Below, one piece after another: positions 50,201 to 63,657 of a stretch of DNA of 64,000 nucleotides. Position numbers and translations under genes: made by a program. Origin of the DNA: Bugulina stolonifera (taxonomy: Eukaryota; Bryozoa; Gymnolaemata; Cheilostomatida; Bugulidae). Position 1 is the first letter of the stretch. Each line of letters begins with the position of its first letter. The notes beneath the pieces were generated by a model. That model was given only the letters and a program-made list of their open reading frames with translations, ran no database searches and had not been told where the DNA came from. The DNA lies in NCBI GenBank assembly GCA_935421135.1, contig OW285188.1, forward strand, positions 2,625,001 through 2,689,000, in the 5' to 3' direction.

Positions 50201-52401
50201 TAATGGGTGTGCAGCCAATACGATCAATGTATTTGTAAAAAACGAAAATGTAAAGCAATTATCCCAGCATTCAGACAAGTAAATGAATGGGCTATATAAA
50301 TACATTCTCAATAATTTACAACAAAGGTCTTTTACAAAACCATTTGAAAGACAGGTAAAAAGACAATTCTAAAGCCTCTATTGTTAAAAACATATTCAAT
50401 ACTCAACTGCAATACCAATCCCTGAATAGGCCAAAGTGACCTATACACCTTATAGAAAGCGCCTTGGAAGTGAGTGCTAATTGCTACTATACATTTTACT
50501 TTTACCAGTGCAGCATGAAAAAATCATTATCCAAGAGAACTGCACCAAACGAGCCCTATCCCCCCAACACCAACGCTACCAAAGCTACCCAAAACCTATT
50601 GCAATACAAATATCTCCAGAGTGGCAAATACACTAGCCTGTCCAATGAAATGCTAAACAACACCAGAACAGAAAACCGTCGCGCTCCTTGCAAACAGTCT
50701 TAGGAACCATACAAACTTTGCGGACACTGACCTTTAATGTTGTGATCAGCGCACCATTAAAATATTGAACAAACCAAACTTAAACGGAAAATTATACACC
50801 AAGTATCTGCTAACAAAGGACATAGGCTACAATGTAGGCCTACAATTACACATGGAATTTTGTTGTTATTTTGTTACTGTTGGGTGTCATAGACATATTT
50901 ACCCAATGATTTATCACCTTGTGTAGATAGTAGTTCATCTGCATGTTTGTAATTACACATACATTGTAGGCTATATCATCATAATTATAGTGGAAAATAT
51001 TCACCACTAAGTGGGGTTAAATTTTTTGCTTAGTAGGATATTGTAAAATTTATATCATAAATTACAAAACTGGAAAGTGTTGCTAGACATTCAAGGTAGA
51101 GTTAAGGACTTGCATTGATAAACTTAACTTGTTTAAAATAATGTGTGTTAAAAGTGGGACTAGCTTAACAACTAGTAGGACTTGCTGTGGGCACACTTAA
51201 TTAATATCAAGTCAATTAGGAGCAGTAAAACCTCATGTTGACCAGATTTAATTACACTGTGATAGAGTCAGGTAAATCCTAGCTAAAGCATTATATTGAA
51301 AGAACATAAATCTGTAGGATTCAAATCAGGTGATTAATAGACATGGAGCATTTCTTGGTTTGCTTTGTAAATGCAGTGAATAGTATAATATAGAACAGTA
51401 TTCAATCCTTCTTGCCAATGTGTCACTTTCATACATGTAGTAGTGCAGTCAACTTCAAATGTGAATTTGAATAATAGATGTTTGCCAAGCATAGATGAAT
51501 ATCATTGGTCTCTAGCTATATTCCAACATGCTCCTAGTACATAATTATATTGGTGAATAAGACTTGCAAGTTTCAAAATGTTTTGAATAGTGCAGCAATG
51601 CTATACTAGCTTGTGTTTGATATATCAGGTTACTAGGGATTGGAAAGTGTGGCCCCCTCATATTAACAGTGGATAATACAGTATACGTGTACTAGTAAAA
51701 CTATTATTTGGTGGTAAAATTGTTATATTAGCCTTTGGTGGTATCATCTAGGTAGAGTTATATTATTTGACTTACAATTCTGCAAATTTCATCCCTGAAA
51801 TACATTTTTGGAGAATGCAGAGGATTAATGCAATAACCAATTCCATGCAGTTACCTACATGTACATAGACTAATAATTTTCTGCGACTAAAATCAATTTA
51901 TAATGTCTATGGTATTAATTGGTACAAATGCCTACATGTTGTATTGTTGATAATTATGGGTAGTACTAACTTTACATGATCTTGTTCTACCAGTAGGCTA
52001 CAGGCTACACAGCATGCAAATCAAATACTCTTGTCAATGGTGCTATTTGATATTGGACAAATAATATTAGCTATGGAGTTAAGATGCTATGTTTTACGCT
52101 ATGCTTGTGGTAGTTTAGACCATCAGCAAACTTCTCTAATGATGAAATCGTTAGAGACCTGTTTCTACTGGTGAATGCATAACTAATAGCTTACTAACAG
52201 CTGACAGTTGTATACATAGCATTCTATGGTTGTATATTGTTGGATATTTTTAAACTTGAATATGTAATCTATAACATTAGAATTTTGTTTTTACCAATAT
52301 ATGGAACTTTTACCTTGATACTATAATAATAATATCACACATAGTTGAATTAAATGGGAAAATTAACATGCCCAAGACTATATAGAGAGAGAATTATATA
52401 C
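47223..52401. other. No convincing gene; possible 5' introns of the minus-strand gene
   Basis: Several frames of 60-80 residues exist but lack splice context or similarity. Some minus-strand donors (for example near 49531) occur without a convincing exon. A TATATA run lies at about 48886-48903. Short TCTAGTCATG-type motifs recur near 47540, 47740, 47930 and 49160. Confidence 0.35.
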
Positions 52402-52449
52402 CTTGACTGTAGCAGCAGCAAGGAGATTACATGTGATAACAGATTCAAC
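52402..52449 (-). CDS. Candidate small exon (VESVITCNLLAAATVK)
   Basis: A 48-bp phase-0 segment bounded on the minus strand by TTCATTTATAG and GTATAT. Like the exons at 46567-46722 and 46055-46237 it begins with GTT in phase 0. It might be an upstream exon of the unknown minus-strand gene, 5 kb from the nearest other exon, or a chance frame. No similarity was recognised. Confidence 0.3.
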
Positions 52450-55400
52450 CTATAAATGAATTGGAAAAGTCACAGCACTATTACTGCTAAACTACATACA
52501 TGTAGGGTAATTACACTTTTAATTCAGGCCTTTATACTGCTGCCATGCAGAACAATAAGTCACTATTACCCTAGACAATTATACATGTAGCTTTAGCACT
52601 GGGTACATAATTTTCTGATTTAGCATATTTAGGTGTCCTTCAAGCTGCATTAATTATATATACATGTATATACATGTACATGTATCTACATGTATATATT
52701 ATTCCCAACTAGAAGTCGCAGAGAAATTGATGGTGCTTTATCAGACTACGTGTGGTTGTACATGTATGTTGTACTTTGAGGTTACAACAGCATCAAACAA
52801 GGCCATTTCTAAAAATGCAAAATTTCTTTTTCAAACCACGTGTATACAACTCCAGCTGGGCAAACTGACAGGAAACAATGCCAAAATAGAACAAAACAAA
52901 TACACATACAACATATATTACTAAAAACAGAGAGATTTAATAAGGCACGTTTGTATATACGTTGTATGGACAGAAAACAGAGGATACCAGGTCAGTTCCA
53001 TTATTGTGATCACACAGATAATGCCAAGTAGTGTTACAACGCACAACAACAAATATAACAACCTTACCCTTGAAATTTAAATAATACAAAGTAAACTCAT
53101 TTGGGGGTTTAGTGAGTGGTGTTTTCCGAAAAACTACAATCTACTAGGAACTGTTAGGGTGTTCCATGAATGAATCGGTATTTACCATGCGGTGATTTAC
53201 ATGTTCCTTGGACATCACAGTCAGTTAATAGGAGGATACCAGTGTGGGTCTAGTGCTACTATAAGTGAAGAAGCATGTTTATAAAATATAACATGCACAT
53301 CTTGTAAAAATATATTTATGGATTTACCAACAAAAGGAGTAACTAAGGCTAAATATACCACACTCAATTTTGACCAGCACCTAACAACTTTATAATTCTA
53401 TATGCACTATTAGTTCCTAGCTGAAGTTATGTGGCAATATTTTAGTTCAAACGAAATTTGCACCAAATCAAACTTGTCCTGTTGATAAAAACACTAGTGA
53501 AACGGAATAAGTTAATATGTGCATATATTTCTACATATTATATAATGAATAACCACAAAATACACTAGGCTAGGTAGAATAAGTCAAACGTCAAGATGTA
53601 GAATGTGTGATATTCCAAGTCTTCATATCATCATCATATTTGTCTACAGGTCTGCTGTGTAAAATTAGACATTTACAAAAAAGGTGCAGACATTTAACTT
53701 AACCTACTAGCAGGAGATTTAGTGGGTAAAGTGTGTAAACTTAATCCATGGATAGCGAGAGTGGCTAATTGCACCTTACTAAAACATAATAATAAAGCAA
53801 AATGACCGAATACAGCCCTAACTCTTTACAAGCCACAAAATACCATAGTCTAGAGTTTTGATTTGCACTTGATTTCAGTTATTTTGCTGCATTTTCAAAA
53901 ACACTGTATGGTCCCCAAGTGGTCTGCTACTGCTCGGTTTTTCCTAATTTAGAAAAAAAAGCTGAATCAAATCGCTAATTTCATGCACAATTTTGGGAGT
54001 TGTCACATTCCGCTTTTAACTATTATGGTGACCACTTTTATTTCATTGTAGCAATGTAATTACACGTATATATGATAAAAGATAAGTATGAAGAACTGAG
54101 TAAAACTACAACAAATCATCATGGGGTGACAGCAATGGTCAGATTGGCAAGGATGACATCAAATTAGAAGGTTGAAAGAGGTACAATGTGCATGTATACA
54201 CCAGCCATTACTAGAAATGGGCATGCTAAAGCGATAGATGTGACTTGAATCGAATCAAACCGGCCGCATTCGGTTTCCATTGTAAAATTTTGCAGTTTTT
54301 AATAGAAACTGAATGATACCGAAACACCATGCAGCACTAGTCTAGAGATGATACGAAAGCTGTGGAGGGTTACAACTGCTCTATCAAAGGAGAAACCAAC
54401 GATGAATGAATGTGCCAACTTATCCTTTCATCTTTTCCTTAGAACTCATTTACTTGTAGTTATTCATGCTATGCAACAGTCAATAAAAAACCTACTTCCC
54501 GCCACAAATCTTATTAATCGTTTAGGGACAAGAAAAGAATTTTTGCTGAAACTAAACTACAGGAACTGACAGATGGAAAAAAATCACACTAGCTACTGGT
54601 ATTGGGGAAAATCCTCTTACAAGACCAGAAACATGAAGCCCTACACTCAGTGTCTAACGAAATGTGAACTGCAGAAACCAGGTGCCTAGGAACCAAAGGA
54701 GCTGCTGTCAACTAGTCTTGCTAGAGGAGAGTCCATTTCGATCTATACTGATTTTGGTGCTGACTACGATAGCTTTCCACCAAAAATCATACATGACCTG
54801 CAGATCTTCAAGATTAATGCAGTGCTATTACCCTGGCAACCACTGGATTACAACCGAAACGCATAAGTAATTGTGCCTTAGTGCCCAGAGGTAGTATAAG
54901 AGTGTGCCTACAGGTAGCATTATAAGAGTGTGCGTAATATTGTGAGGTAAGAACTCTGAACCTACTGGAATATTTAGTTAGTATTTTCAAACTTTATAAG
55001 GAGTTCAAACACAAGAGATGATCAGACATAAAACTTCAGGAAAATTTGTACAAATAAGCTTTCAGACATTCATAAAAATCTACTGAAATTAAAATTTCTA
55101 AAAGTTGGCATAATTACATGTATGTGAAAGGAGTTATCAGCATGTGTGAAAGGAGTTATTAGCCGATGTAACTAGCATCTTTCGACGGAATTGAAATTTG
55201 AAGCAGTCGCAAATCATTCGGCCAACAAAAAACTTTCAGCAAAAAAAGTATACTTTGTAATTTGGTACAGTACAGCCAATGATCAAAACCCAAGCATGTG
55301 CCAATTCTGTTACGACTAAAGATGGTTTTGTTTTGTAGCATCATCTAAATTATTTAATTGGAAATAAACTTAATAAAAAATTAAACATTGCTGTTTTGTT

Positions 55401-55787
55401 ACCTTCAACCATTTTAAATTAACTTAGACCAATTCAATAACTATTATATTTGGCAAGAAATTTGAAAAAGGAACAGATTTCAAAGCGGAAATTGGCTAAA
55501 TTCTACATGTCCATTTTACTTATGTTTGATAGATTTCAAAGTTAGGTTTGAACTGCCTTAAGTTTTCCTTTACTTCAATAAATTCAAAATTAAATATGCA
55601 AACTATGTTCTTTTACTTATTTATAGTAATATTGATATGCTAATAGTGACATATTAATAGAATACAATATGTGAATATGAAAAACATGTATAATGCTAAG
55701 CATGAATATGATTTATGCATAAACCATAAACTTTATATCAACAATAACAACGTTAATAATGAATAATAAAACAAGACATTAGTGATT
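52450..55787. other. Intergenic DNA, no gene seen
   Basis: TACATGTA-rich near 52660-52700. Frames at 54348-54870 show no family motifs. Nothing supported. Confidence 0.35.
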
Positions 55788-56960
55788 ATAAGATTTTTAT
55801 GATCTATTCCCAATATTTCGACACTAGTCCTAGCATCACAGGAGAATTATTTCCTTCTGATGATGAAACTAGAACTAGTTCTGTTCTGGTGTAGAGTCCC
55901 CAGATTTTAGAGGAAGTTGGGAGCATTATTTTAGTGTAATAAAATTATACTCAGATTAAACTTCTGTCTTAGTTCTCGGGTAGTCCTTGGCAGGAAACGA
56001 TAGAAAAAATGTTAGTGCTACATACAAAAGCTACAGGGATAGAGTGTGACCCGAACCTAGTGTTATGCTGTGAAGAGGTGCTAGGAAAAGTTTGTTGTAA
56101 ATCGGGTATGGTTAATCATGTTAGTAGTAAATCTTTTCGATTTTGTTTTCTTCTGTTTTTTAAAGTTTCTATTTTTAAACTATGACGTGCCTCTGATATC
56201 TGCAGATTTCTTTCAAATTTAAAATTAACCTGATAGCTCTATTTTTAGGAAACGACTTCGTACTTCTGAAGCATACTCCATTACAGATCTTACCAGTGTG
56301 TAATTTCCAATCGCTTTGTTAATTTCTACTGGAATTTTATACAGAATGTTTGATAAAACCCAAACTTTTATGTGCTTTTGTTATTACTAATTACCATACT
56401 AGATTATTGTTAATTTTTACTCCCAAAGAATCAAAGCTTTCTACTGTATCTAATAATTCACCACATAGTGTATGTTTAGGTACATCAAAGTTTGATTTAC
56501 CAAATATAACAGAATTACAATTCTGTGCATTAAAACTCAGTCTGTTTGATTGTGCCCATTTCTGCAAAGCATTTAGATCTTGTTGAAATAGTGGAGTGTT
56601 ACTGGTAGAAATGGGAGCATAATACATTAAAGCATCATCAGCATAGGGTTTTAATATTGAACTTTTACGACATCAGATATATTATTAACATAATTATACT
56701 ATAACTATTAACATATTATTACATTATAAATAGAATTGGTCTTAAAACTGATCCCTGTGGTACTCCTGATGCTACATTTAATACATCAGAATAAAAATTA
56801 CATCCACTGTGCATAACTCGTTGTTTTCTTTCACTTAAAAATGAGTGAATCCAATTGATAACGCTTATGTCAAAATCGTACTTAATGAGTGTCGAAATAT
56901 TAAAAATAAATCATAAAAATCTCTTAAATAATCAATGCGTCTTGGTGTATTATAATTGTT
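55788..56960 (-). pseudogene. LINE reverse-transcriptase remnant
   Basis: On the minus strand, broken frames give VINWIHSFLSERKQRV, then SGVPQGSVLRPILF (about 56730-56775), YADDALMYYAPIS (about 56610-56650), WAQSNRLSFNAQNC and SFDSLGVKINNNLVW. These are the classic order of non-LTR RT blocks including the catalytic YADD. Stops and an A/T insertion separate the first two blocks. Further downstream, ISEARHSLKIETLKNRRKQN can be read. It belongs to a family different from the copy at 380-2351, judging by the spacing and block sequences. Dead. Confidence 0.75.
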
Positions 56961-56976
56961 ATTTATCATTTATGAT

Positions 56977-57010
56977 GACTACTCTAAGTATGCTAAGTAA
57001 GTAAGTAAGT
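56977..57010 (+). repeat. LINE 3' tail, copy 3
   Basis: ACTCTAAGTATGCTAAGTAA followed by GTAAGTAAGT matches the tail at 178-217 (TATTCTAAGTATGCTAAGGA). It is on the opposite strand from the adjoining RT remnant, so it marks another insertion. Confidence 0.5.
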
Positions 57011-60000
57011 ATACAAATTACTAACCCACACCAACATTTTCCAACAATAACAATAGAATATTGAATATAAAATAAACATTAGTGGAATATGAAATATACA
57101 AATATAAAGTAAAATTTTAATTCAAAATAAAAATCAGCTGAGAGACTGAGTTTTCCCAGGCCATTGACTTGAGTGTAACTGTAATAAGCATCGCATGCAA
57201 GACAATGCTGTATGCACATACTAACTTAGCATACGATACCATACTTAAACTAGCCGATCAGTAGCTATGCTAAGTGTTTGTATTCAGTGTCAGTATTGTG
57301 GTGTGATTTAGTGAATGCACTAAATTATTTTAGACAACACATGCACAAAAATATGAAATAGTCACCGAAATAATTATAACTATAATTGTAACTATAATAT
57401 TTATTATTTAATTTTTAGACGTTATTTCTGCTATGCGTTCTTTTGGCCGAATTCAAATAAATTTAGTCTGTTGTACTTCTATCGGTGTGGTAAATGATAT
57501 AGGAGACTATAAAACTCTATGTATAAAACACAAAAACCAGAAAGAGTACAATGGGCTTGAGGCTAAGAACAGTAGCCGATGTAATTCTGAGCTTTTTGGT
57601 AAGCCGCTTCCTGAACCGGAAGTTCACTCCCACGGTCCTTTTAAATTTTAAAATCATTAGTCTCCGACTGCTCAAAAGACAGATTCCTTGCCTAAAAACA
57701 CATCAAACATCATTAAATTATTGTTTTATATAACATTTAACAAAGGTTAATATAACAGTTAAGGTGATGAGTACATTTTCATCTTTTTGATGAATAAAAT
57801 GCTTATACACTAATGTTTTTCAAGACGAATATGGATATCATAATGATAATATAGTAATAATATAAATATTATATTAATAAACACATGTAGTTTTGAATTA
57901 AAATGTTATTTTGTTTGTAACATATGTAGGCAGTGGCCGCTTCCTATCAGTATTTAATAATTATAATTATTTGTATGAGAAGTCGATTTTAGCTCCTCTA
58001 CTCATGTTACGTTGTTGTGTCCAACTGGGTAGCTGAGGCGAAGCCAGCCGCACAGCATGAACATACAAGCCAGAGCACAGGGGTGAGGGAGTCAAAACCA
58101 GCTGATCAAGCAAGAGGAAAAGGCCTAGAGATCTAGCCCGGCAGGACTGCAAACACACAACGAGGTAATAGGCTGACCAGTAGTATGGAATTGGCTCCTA
58201 TAGCTAGATAGACTAGCGAGAGTCAAACACTACAGTTGCGTGGAAGGGTTGAACTGTTGAGTCTTAATACTGAACATGGACTGTACTTGGAAAGGATCAA
58301 GGCTAGGGATGAGTGCCTGATACCCTACTGTTAGCAGTAAACAGTAAGAGACTGTGTAAGTCCAGTATAGTAAAACACATGGAACCCTATTGAACTACAT
58401 GTAGGCCTACAGGTAACTGTGAAGCCTGAAGGTGAAATCGAGCTACTTACACTGTATATACTAAATCTGGTTTCGATCTGAGGTCAGAAGGTTACTCTGG
58501 TTGGTCTCGGACCAAAAGAGGTCGAAGTTACAGTTGGTACAAAACGAGTCGGATTACCAACATTAGAGTAAAAAAAGGGGCAAAATCATGCACAAAATAT
58601 AGAGTAATCCCAGGATTATTAGCAAGGTACATAAGTGATGATGACTAGACATTAGTCGGAAGGACACAGTAAAAAGTATGCAAGGTGTTACTAACATCAA
58701 TACATACAAGGAACACAGTTGAGCATTCATGCAGTAGTGTGAGTAAATGTAATTGTCTATGCGGAATGTGTAGTAGGTTTGGTACGGCACACAACATTGT
58801 TCATTTCAATCACTAACATCACTCACTCAATGCCTTTGAATACCTTGAACGCTAAAGGTAGAGCAGTTTTTGAGTGATTCATTAGCTGGTCATGGCAAAA
58901 TTGAATGTGAAAATAGTCTTTAAGCATTTTTTTTGTACATGTTTCTTCATCATCTATAATAGTGCCTCCTTATTTGCTTATTTTATTTCTACTGCTTTAC
59001 TTTTGTTTCTTCCCTCCTCTAATTCTTTTTTTGTTTCGTTTCTCTTACTATCATTTTCTGTAAAGCCAACCAGAATAAAGGGGAAAGAATAGACAAATCA
59101 AGTTAGTTGCTTGGATGTTCTTCCAGATCAGGAAACTGAATGAGCACTAAGCACATCTTATGACGAACATATCAAACAACCTTGTACAGTTGGCTGTGCT
59201 CAAACAAAGAAGACAAATTCTCCTCCCCAAATTTAAATGAAGGGCAAAGGCTATATAATTCATTACTCGGTTCTGCACCTACCTCCCCATTAACCCAAGT
59301 AATCACTCCCTCCCTCACTTTTCCATCTACATATAGTTTGCCCTTGGCTTCTAACAGGCAGCACCTTCCGATGACCATTTGGATAAAATGTCTATTTTAA
59401 GTGAAGTGTGGAGGCTTTTCAACATCTCACAAGGTATGTTTACAAGCTAGGTTATTCGGAACATGGTATGGTTATTGGTTTAATGTAAATGCCAAAAAGA
59501 GCCACTGAGATGAAGAAAACTTCTGCTACATAAACTGTTGGATGCCCTACCAGTTCTTTGTGATTTTATGGCGAGGTAATGAATTGGCTTACTCCAATTT
59601 TTGGTAATCTACTTGTCATTTTTGGCTTGAACTGTGTGGGAAGTCAAGGTGCCCTGTTACTTACTAATAAAGCTTCTGGATGGATGACTGGTAACTGGCA
59701 ACAGTCCTAGAGAAAGAGTAGGTACATTTCTTGGACCACTTCTGGATCACTATACCTACCCGTTCTGAAAGTCTGAAGCAAAAACGCTGAACAGGAAAAG
59801 ATTTTTAATGTTTATGAGCTTATGAGGATACTCTTCGATGAACAGTGTTTCAGCTACACTACTTACCTTGCAAGGATCTTCTCTGACAAAACTTTTAATG
59901 TTGCTACACTTGCATGTACATGTAGATGGGTGCATACAATCTGACCTGACAATTTTAATTTTCAGAAAAAGAAGACGTACAGTAGCACATTCTAATCAAA

Positions 60001-60021
60001 TAGAAGCTCCCTAATCATTGC
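57011..60021. other. Intergenic DNA upstream of the acyltransferase
   Basis: No supported gene. A CCAGCCGCACAGCA block near 58042 is shared with the foldback element at 17280. Frames on both strands at 59172-59400 overlap and show no family motifs. The acyltransferase promoter should lie at the right edge, but I see no clear TATA box. Confidence 0.35.
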
Positions 60022-63000
60022 ATGGAGGCTAGGCCTTATGGCAGCGATAATGAACAGCGTGCTAATATGGAGGTGCCAAATCCATTTATATTTGAGTCAT
60101 CTACTCCCTGGTATAGAGCCATTCAAGTGAGTATTTTAATTTACTTTGAACTTGGTCATTAGACTACATCCATGTTGTCTGTCTTTTGGCTTTAACTTGT
60201 GCAAAGGTGTAGTTTAATGTACCTGCAGTATTTTGTTACTATCAGCTCTTATTATCTAAACATTAACCTCTTTAGCTACATTAGATCAGAGTTCGAAAAT
60301 TTATCAAATGATATACAAAAATGTTAGAAACTACTAACTCTGACCTAATGTACCCAAGTGAGTTGAAGTTTGGATCACTAAAGCACATGTAATTCTAAAT
60401 GAGCATATAGAGTTGGTTCAAACGGTGTAAGAAAAAATAACTGTCATGTCAGTACCACTTAAAAACCTAAGGCCAGGACCAAGATTTCAATACTCAGTAT
60501 CATTGTATTTGTATTAGAACCTCAATTATACAATAGCTGATTCTTCAGATACTCAATTAGTGGACATTTTCTATGGTTTGGTGGTGGAGAGGTTGGGCTT
60601 AGGCCTCAGGCCCCACTGGCTACTGAGCAGTACTGACATAGTGCTATCTATGGAGATAGAGACTTGTCTAAAAATTTGTTGTCCTGGGAGGACTCGGTTT
60701 GTTTTCATTAGTATCTGGATAATCCAAGTGTTACTAAATTTTGTGTTGATATATTATTGGTTATATGTACCAATTCTGTTTAACCATTACGACTTTCAAA
60801 TAATATAACAATTTTGCAGGTTGTATTCATGTCGGTGACAATAGCACCTGTTCGGCTTGTTTTAATGATTGTGCCCCAGCTGATCGCTTGTCTGCTGGCG
60901 GTACTTACCTTGATTGGAGTAAGTGAGGAGGAATTGTCCAGAGCTCCACTTACAGGTTGGAGAAGGTAAAACCCCATACAAACATGTGGGCTACAGTTAT
61001 CTAACTTCAATCCCAACAGTGAATCTTATAGAATGTGAACTGGGTTCTTTTGTCAAACTGGAAATGTAGTAGATTAAAATCATATCCAGGATTTAGACCA
61101 ATTACTATAGTAGTAAAGTGGAGGGTTAGTTGAGGTCTATTTTGAGGCCTCCCAATTGATACATCGTCATAATCTTGCACTGATCAACGAATAACTCTGT
61201 TACATTTCCATGAATCAATGAAACAGTTGCACTAAGCTCTATCTCACACCAGTTTATACTCATCAGCGTGACCAGCCCCTTGCAGCTTGCACTGCCAGGT
61301 GCCAGTGCTGGCCAACTCCCTGTGAGAAAGGCCCAGATGACACAGCCTTTTTTGGCAGGGGTAGGAGAGTTGCCTTGAAGCCATGCTGGCTTGCATGACC
61401 TCAAGGACTTTTATATGAGGCGTAGGAGCAATTGTGGCTGGGTGCTCTTCCTAACACCACCGTGATAGGGATTCGAACCTGGAACCTTTAGCTTGAAAGC
61501 TCAGCATTCTAACCACTTGGCCACGGCTGCTCTATGGAAACCATAAACTACCCTCACCATCCATACACATATATTATATTCAGTATCTCATCGGATTGGT
61601 TCCTCTGTATCTTGCTCTTCAATGTTCAAAGCTTATGTGAATCTCTGGTTAACACCAGTTTCGAGTGCGTCTCTGGCTTTACATTCCAATTTTTATGACC
61701 TACTCTCTACCAGTCAGTTTATGACTTGGCTACACTCTAATAAATCAATGAGAAAACTCACTAGTGACATTGTAGAGTTGATGAGTTAATTTTGTTTAGG
61801 TCTTTGAAGCACGTTGTCTTCAAGCTTGGGAGACTAGCAACCATGTTTAGTGGGTTTACAATTGTCAATGTCAAAGGAAGACAGGTAGATCCAGCCGAAG
61901 CACCTGTTCTAGTCGCCGCTCCACATTCTACTCTCATGGACTCTGTTTTGATTTTCCTACTGAATGAATGTCCAGGAATTGTCACCAAGAAAGAGATTGC
62001 ATCGGCTCCAATAGTAGGAAGTACGTACTTCCCTCCAACTGTTCTGTCTTCCTCTACTCTGTTAGACATCCCTGGCCAATCATCCCGCATGGGCTTGCAG
62101 TATGGAGCATGCTTATAAGATAATTGAGTTTAAAAATATTTTTAAAATTTCATTTTTGGCCACTGTTATATGCATGTGTGTGGGTAGAAGGGTTTTCGCG
62201 ATTAGTCATATATAATTCCCAATGTCCTGTGACTTTTTATGATTAATCCTGGAAGCCATAGATGATAAGTGATGTTTGGAGAAGTCTGGAGTTTTCATAG
62301 TAAAATAGGAAATAATTCGTGTCAACAGGTTTACTGAGGCTCACTCAACCCATACTGGTAGAAGTTAATGACGCTCAGGCCAGACATACTGTACTCAGTG
62401 AGCTGGAGAGACGCTCCAACTCTGGTGGTCTGTGGCACCAGACACTAATATTCCCCGAAGGCACTACGACTAACAGGTGAATAATGGTGTACCTCAAATC
62501 AATTAGTAGGTGTTTACAGGTGTCAGTGTATATTACTATGTGTCAGCGTATGAAACTTGCCAAGGTACTGTAACTGTGGCAGCTAGCCACATTATTGTTG
62601 TCAAGCATGTGTAATGGCTATTCTCTTTGTTTGAAAGGATCCGTACCACTCAATGCTGTTTGTTCTTTAATAATCAAACATGAAACTTTTAAAGTTGATG
62701 AATAGTTAGTTGGCCAAAGTTACCATTCTTTAGTTCAGCTATTCAGTATCTCTAACCAATAGTAGTATATCTGTGATGTTTCCAATGCTGGAGAAGAACT
62801 GTATTTGGAGTTGTTATCACTTGTGTCTTTCATTGCTGGGAATGACAGCTCCAACCAATAAGCATCACTCTGGTAACTGAGGCTAACATAGTTGCCATAT
62901 AGCCAAAGTTTATAGAACTAATAAGTTGTTCCACGGCTTTATGCACCAATAGGATCGCGCGAAATCTGACCTAATAAGCGGCCTAGTTCAAAGTAGTTGA

Positions 63001-63657
63001 GTGGCAACGAAAAATTACCAATGAAACAATGGGGTCTTCTCAAGATTGGAGAAAAAATTGCCCTGAGATTGGCTAAAAGTACCTGTAATGCTAGCCCATT
63101 ATTTTCAGAATACATGATGTTTATACCGATAGCATCAATAAAAGATGCAAGCAGTTAGAAGAGCATAAATATAGGAAAAAGGCCCAAAAAGTTCGAGCCA
63201 TCCTACTGATTACGTGGTCTGGACTATTTATGTCTCATGTAGACCAAAAATGGTAAAAGTACGCTCGTTGTGCAGACTGTCAACTACTATTGCCGACCTA
63301 TATTTCTATAACCTAAGCGTTTGACCACAGGCTGGGCGCTCGTTAAAGAGCAACGGTTTGCCCATTTTTGCGAGAGAACTACGGCAAATGAGTATACGCA
63401 TCGTTTACTGGATAAACTTGGTATATAGAAACTTTGATATAGCTACAGCAATTCATACAATAGCCTTATTTTCTTGTGATGTCCAATATCCTTTTATTTC
63501 ATGTTACTCGTGTTATTTATGGTTAATTCAACAGGAAATCACTTGCATTGTTTAAACATGGTGCATTTACCTCTGGGAGACCTGTACAGCCGGTTACCAT
63601 GACGTTCACTGATGCCTGGGATACAGTTACATGGACCTGGTTTGGTGGCCCCCCAGG
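60022..63657 (+). CDS. LPCAT1/2-like: LPCAT/AGPAT-type lysophospholipid acyltransferase (partial)
   Basis: Transfers acyl groups from acyl-CoA to lysophospholipids, probably in the ER membrane, as in the Lands cycle. Five exons, 60022-60126, 60820-60965, 61800-62020, 62329-62476 and 63535-63657, have consistent phases and encode the first ~247 residues; the gene continues past the window. A hydrophobic segment at about 46-69 (LVLMIVPQLIACLLAVLTLI) is the N-terminal membrane anchor. Motif I is APHSTLMDS with His126 and Asp131 (HX4D). FPEGTTTNR (199-207) is motif III, closely matching the FPEGTCTNR of LPCAT1. KHGAF and VTWTWFGGPPG follow as in LPCAT1/2. The missing part would show whether EF hands (LPCAT1/2) are present. 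The ATG follows an in-frame stop at 60001-60003. Confidence 0.93.
61133..61535 (-). mobile_element. tRNA-derived SINE in LPCAT intron
   Basis: On the minus strand from about 61535: a tRNA-related head with A box TGGCCAAGTGG and perfect B box GGTTCGAATCCC, then a ~300-bp unrelated body (GGAAGAGCACCCAGCC, GTTGGCCAGCACTGGC, GCAAGGGGCTGGTCACGC). The head looks Ser/Leu-like but does not fold as an intact tRNA. It lies in the intron 60966-61799, antisense to the host gene. The 92-residue frame across the body has no support as a protein. The 3' end is approximate. Confidence 0.65.

Noticed and set aside
59172..59400. Overlapping 68- and 72-residue frames on opposite strands
   Set aside because: No family motif, splice context or codon bias to choose either.
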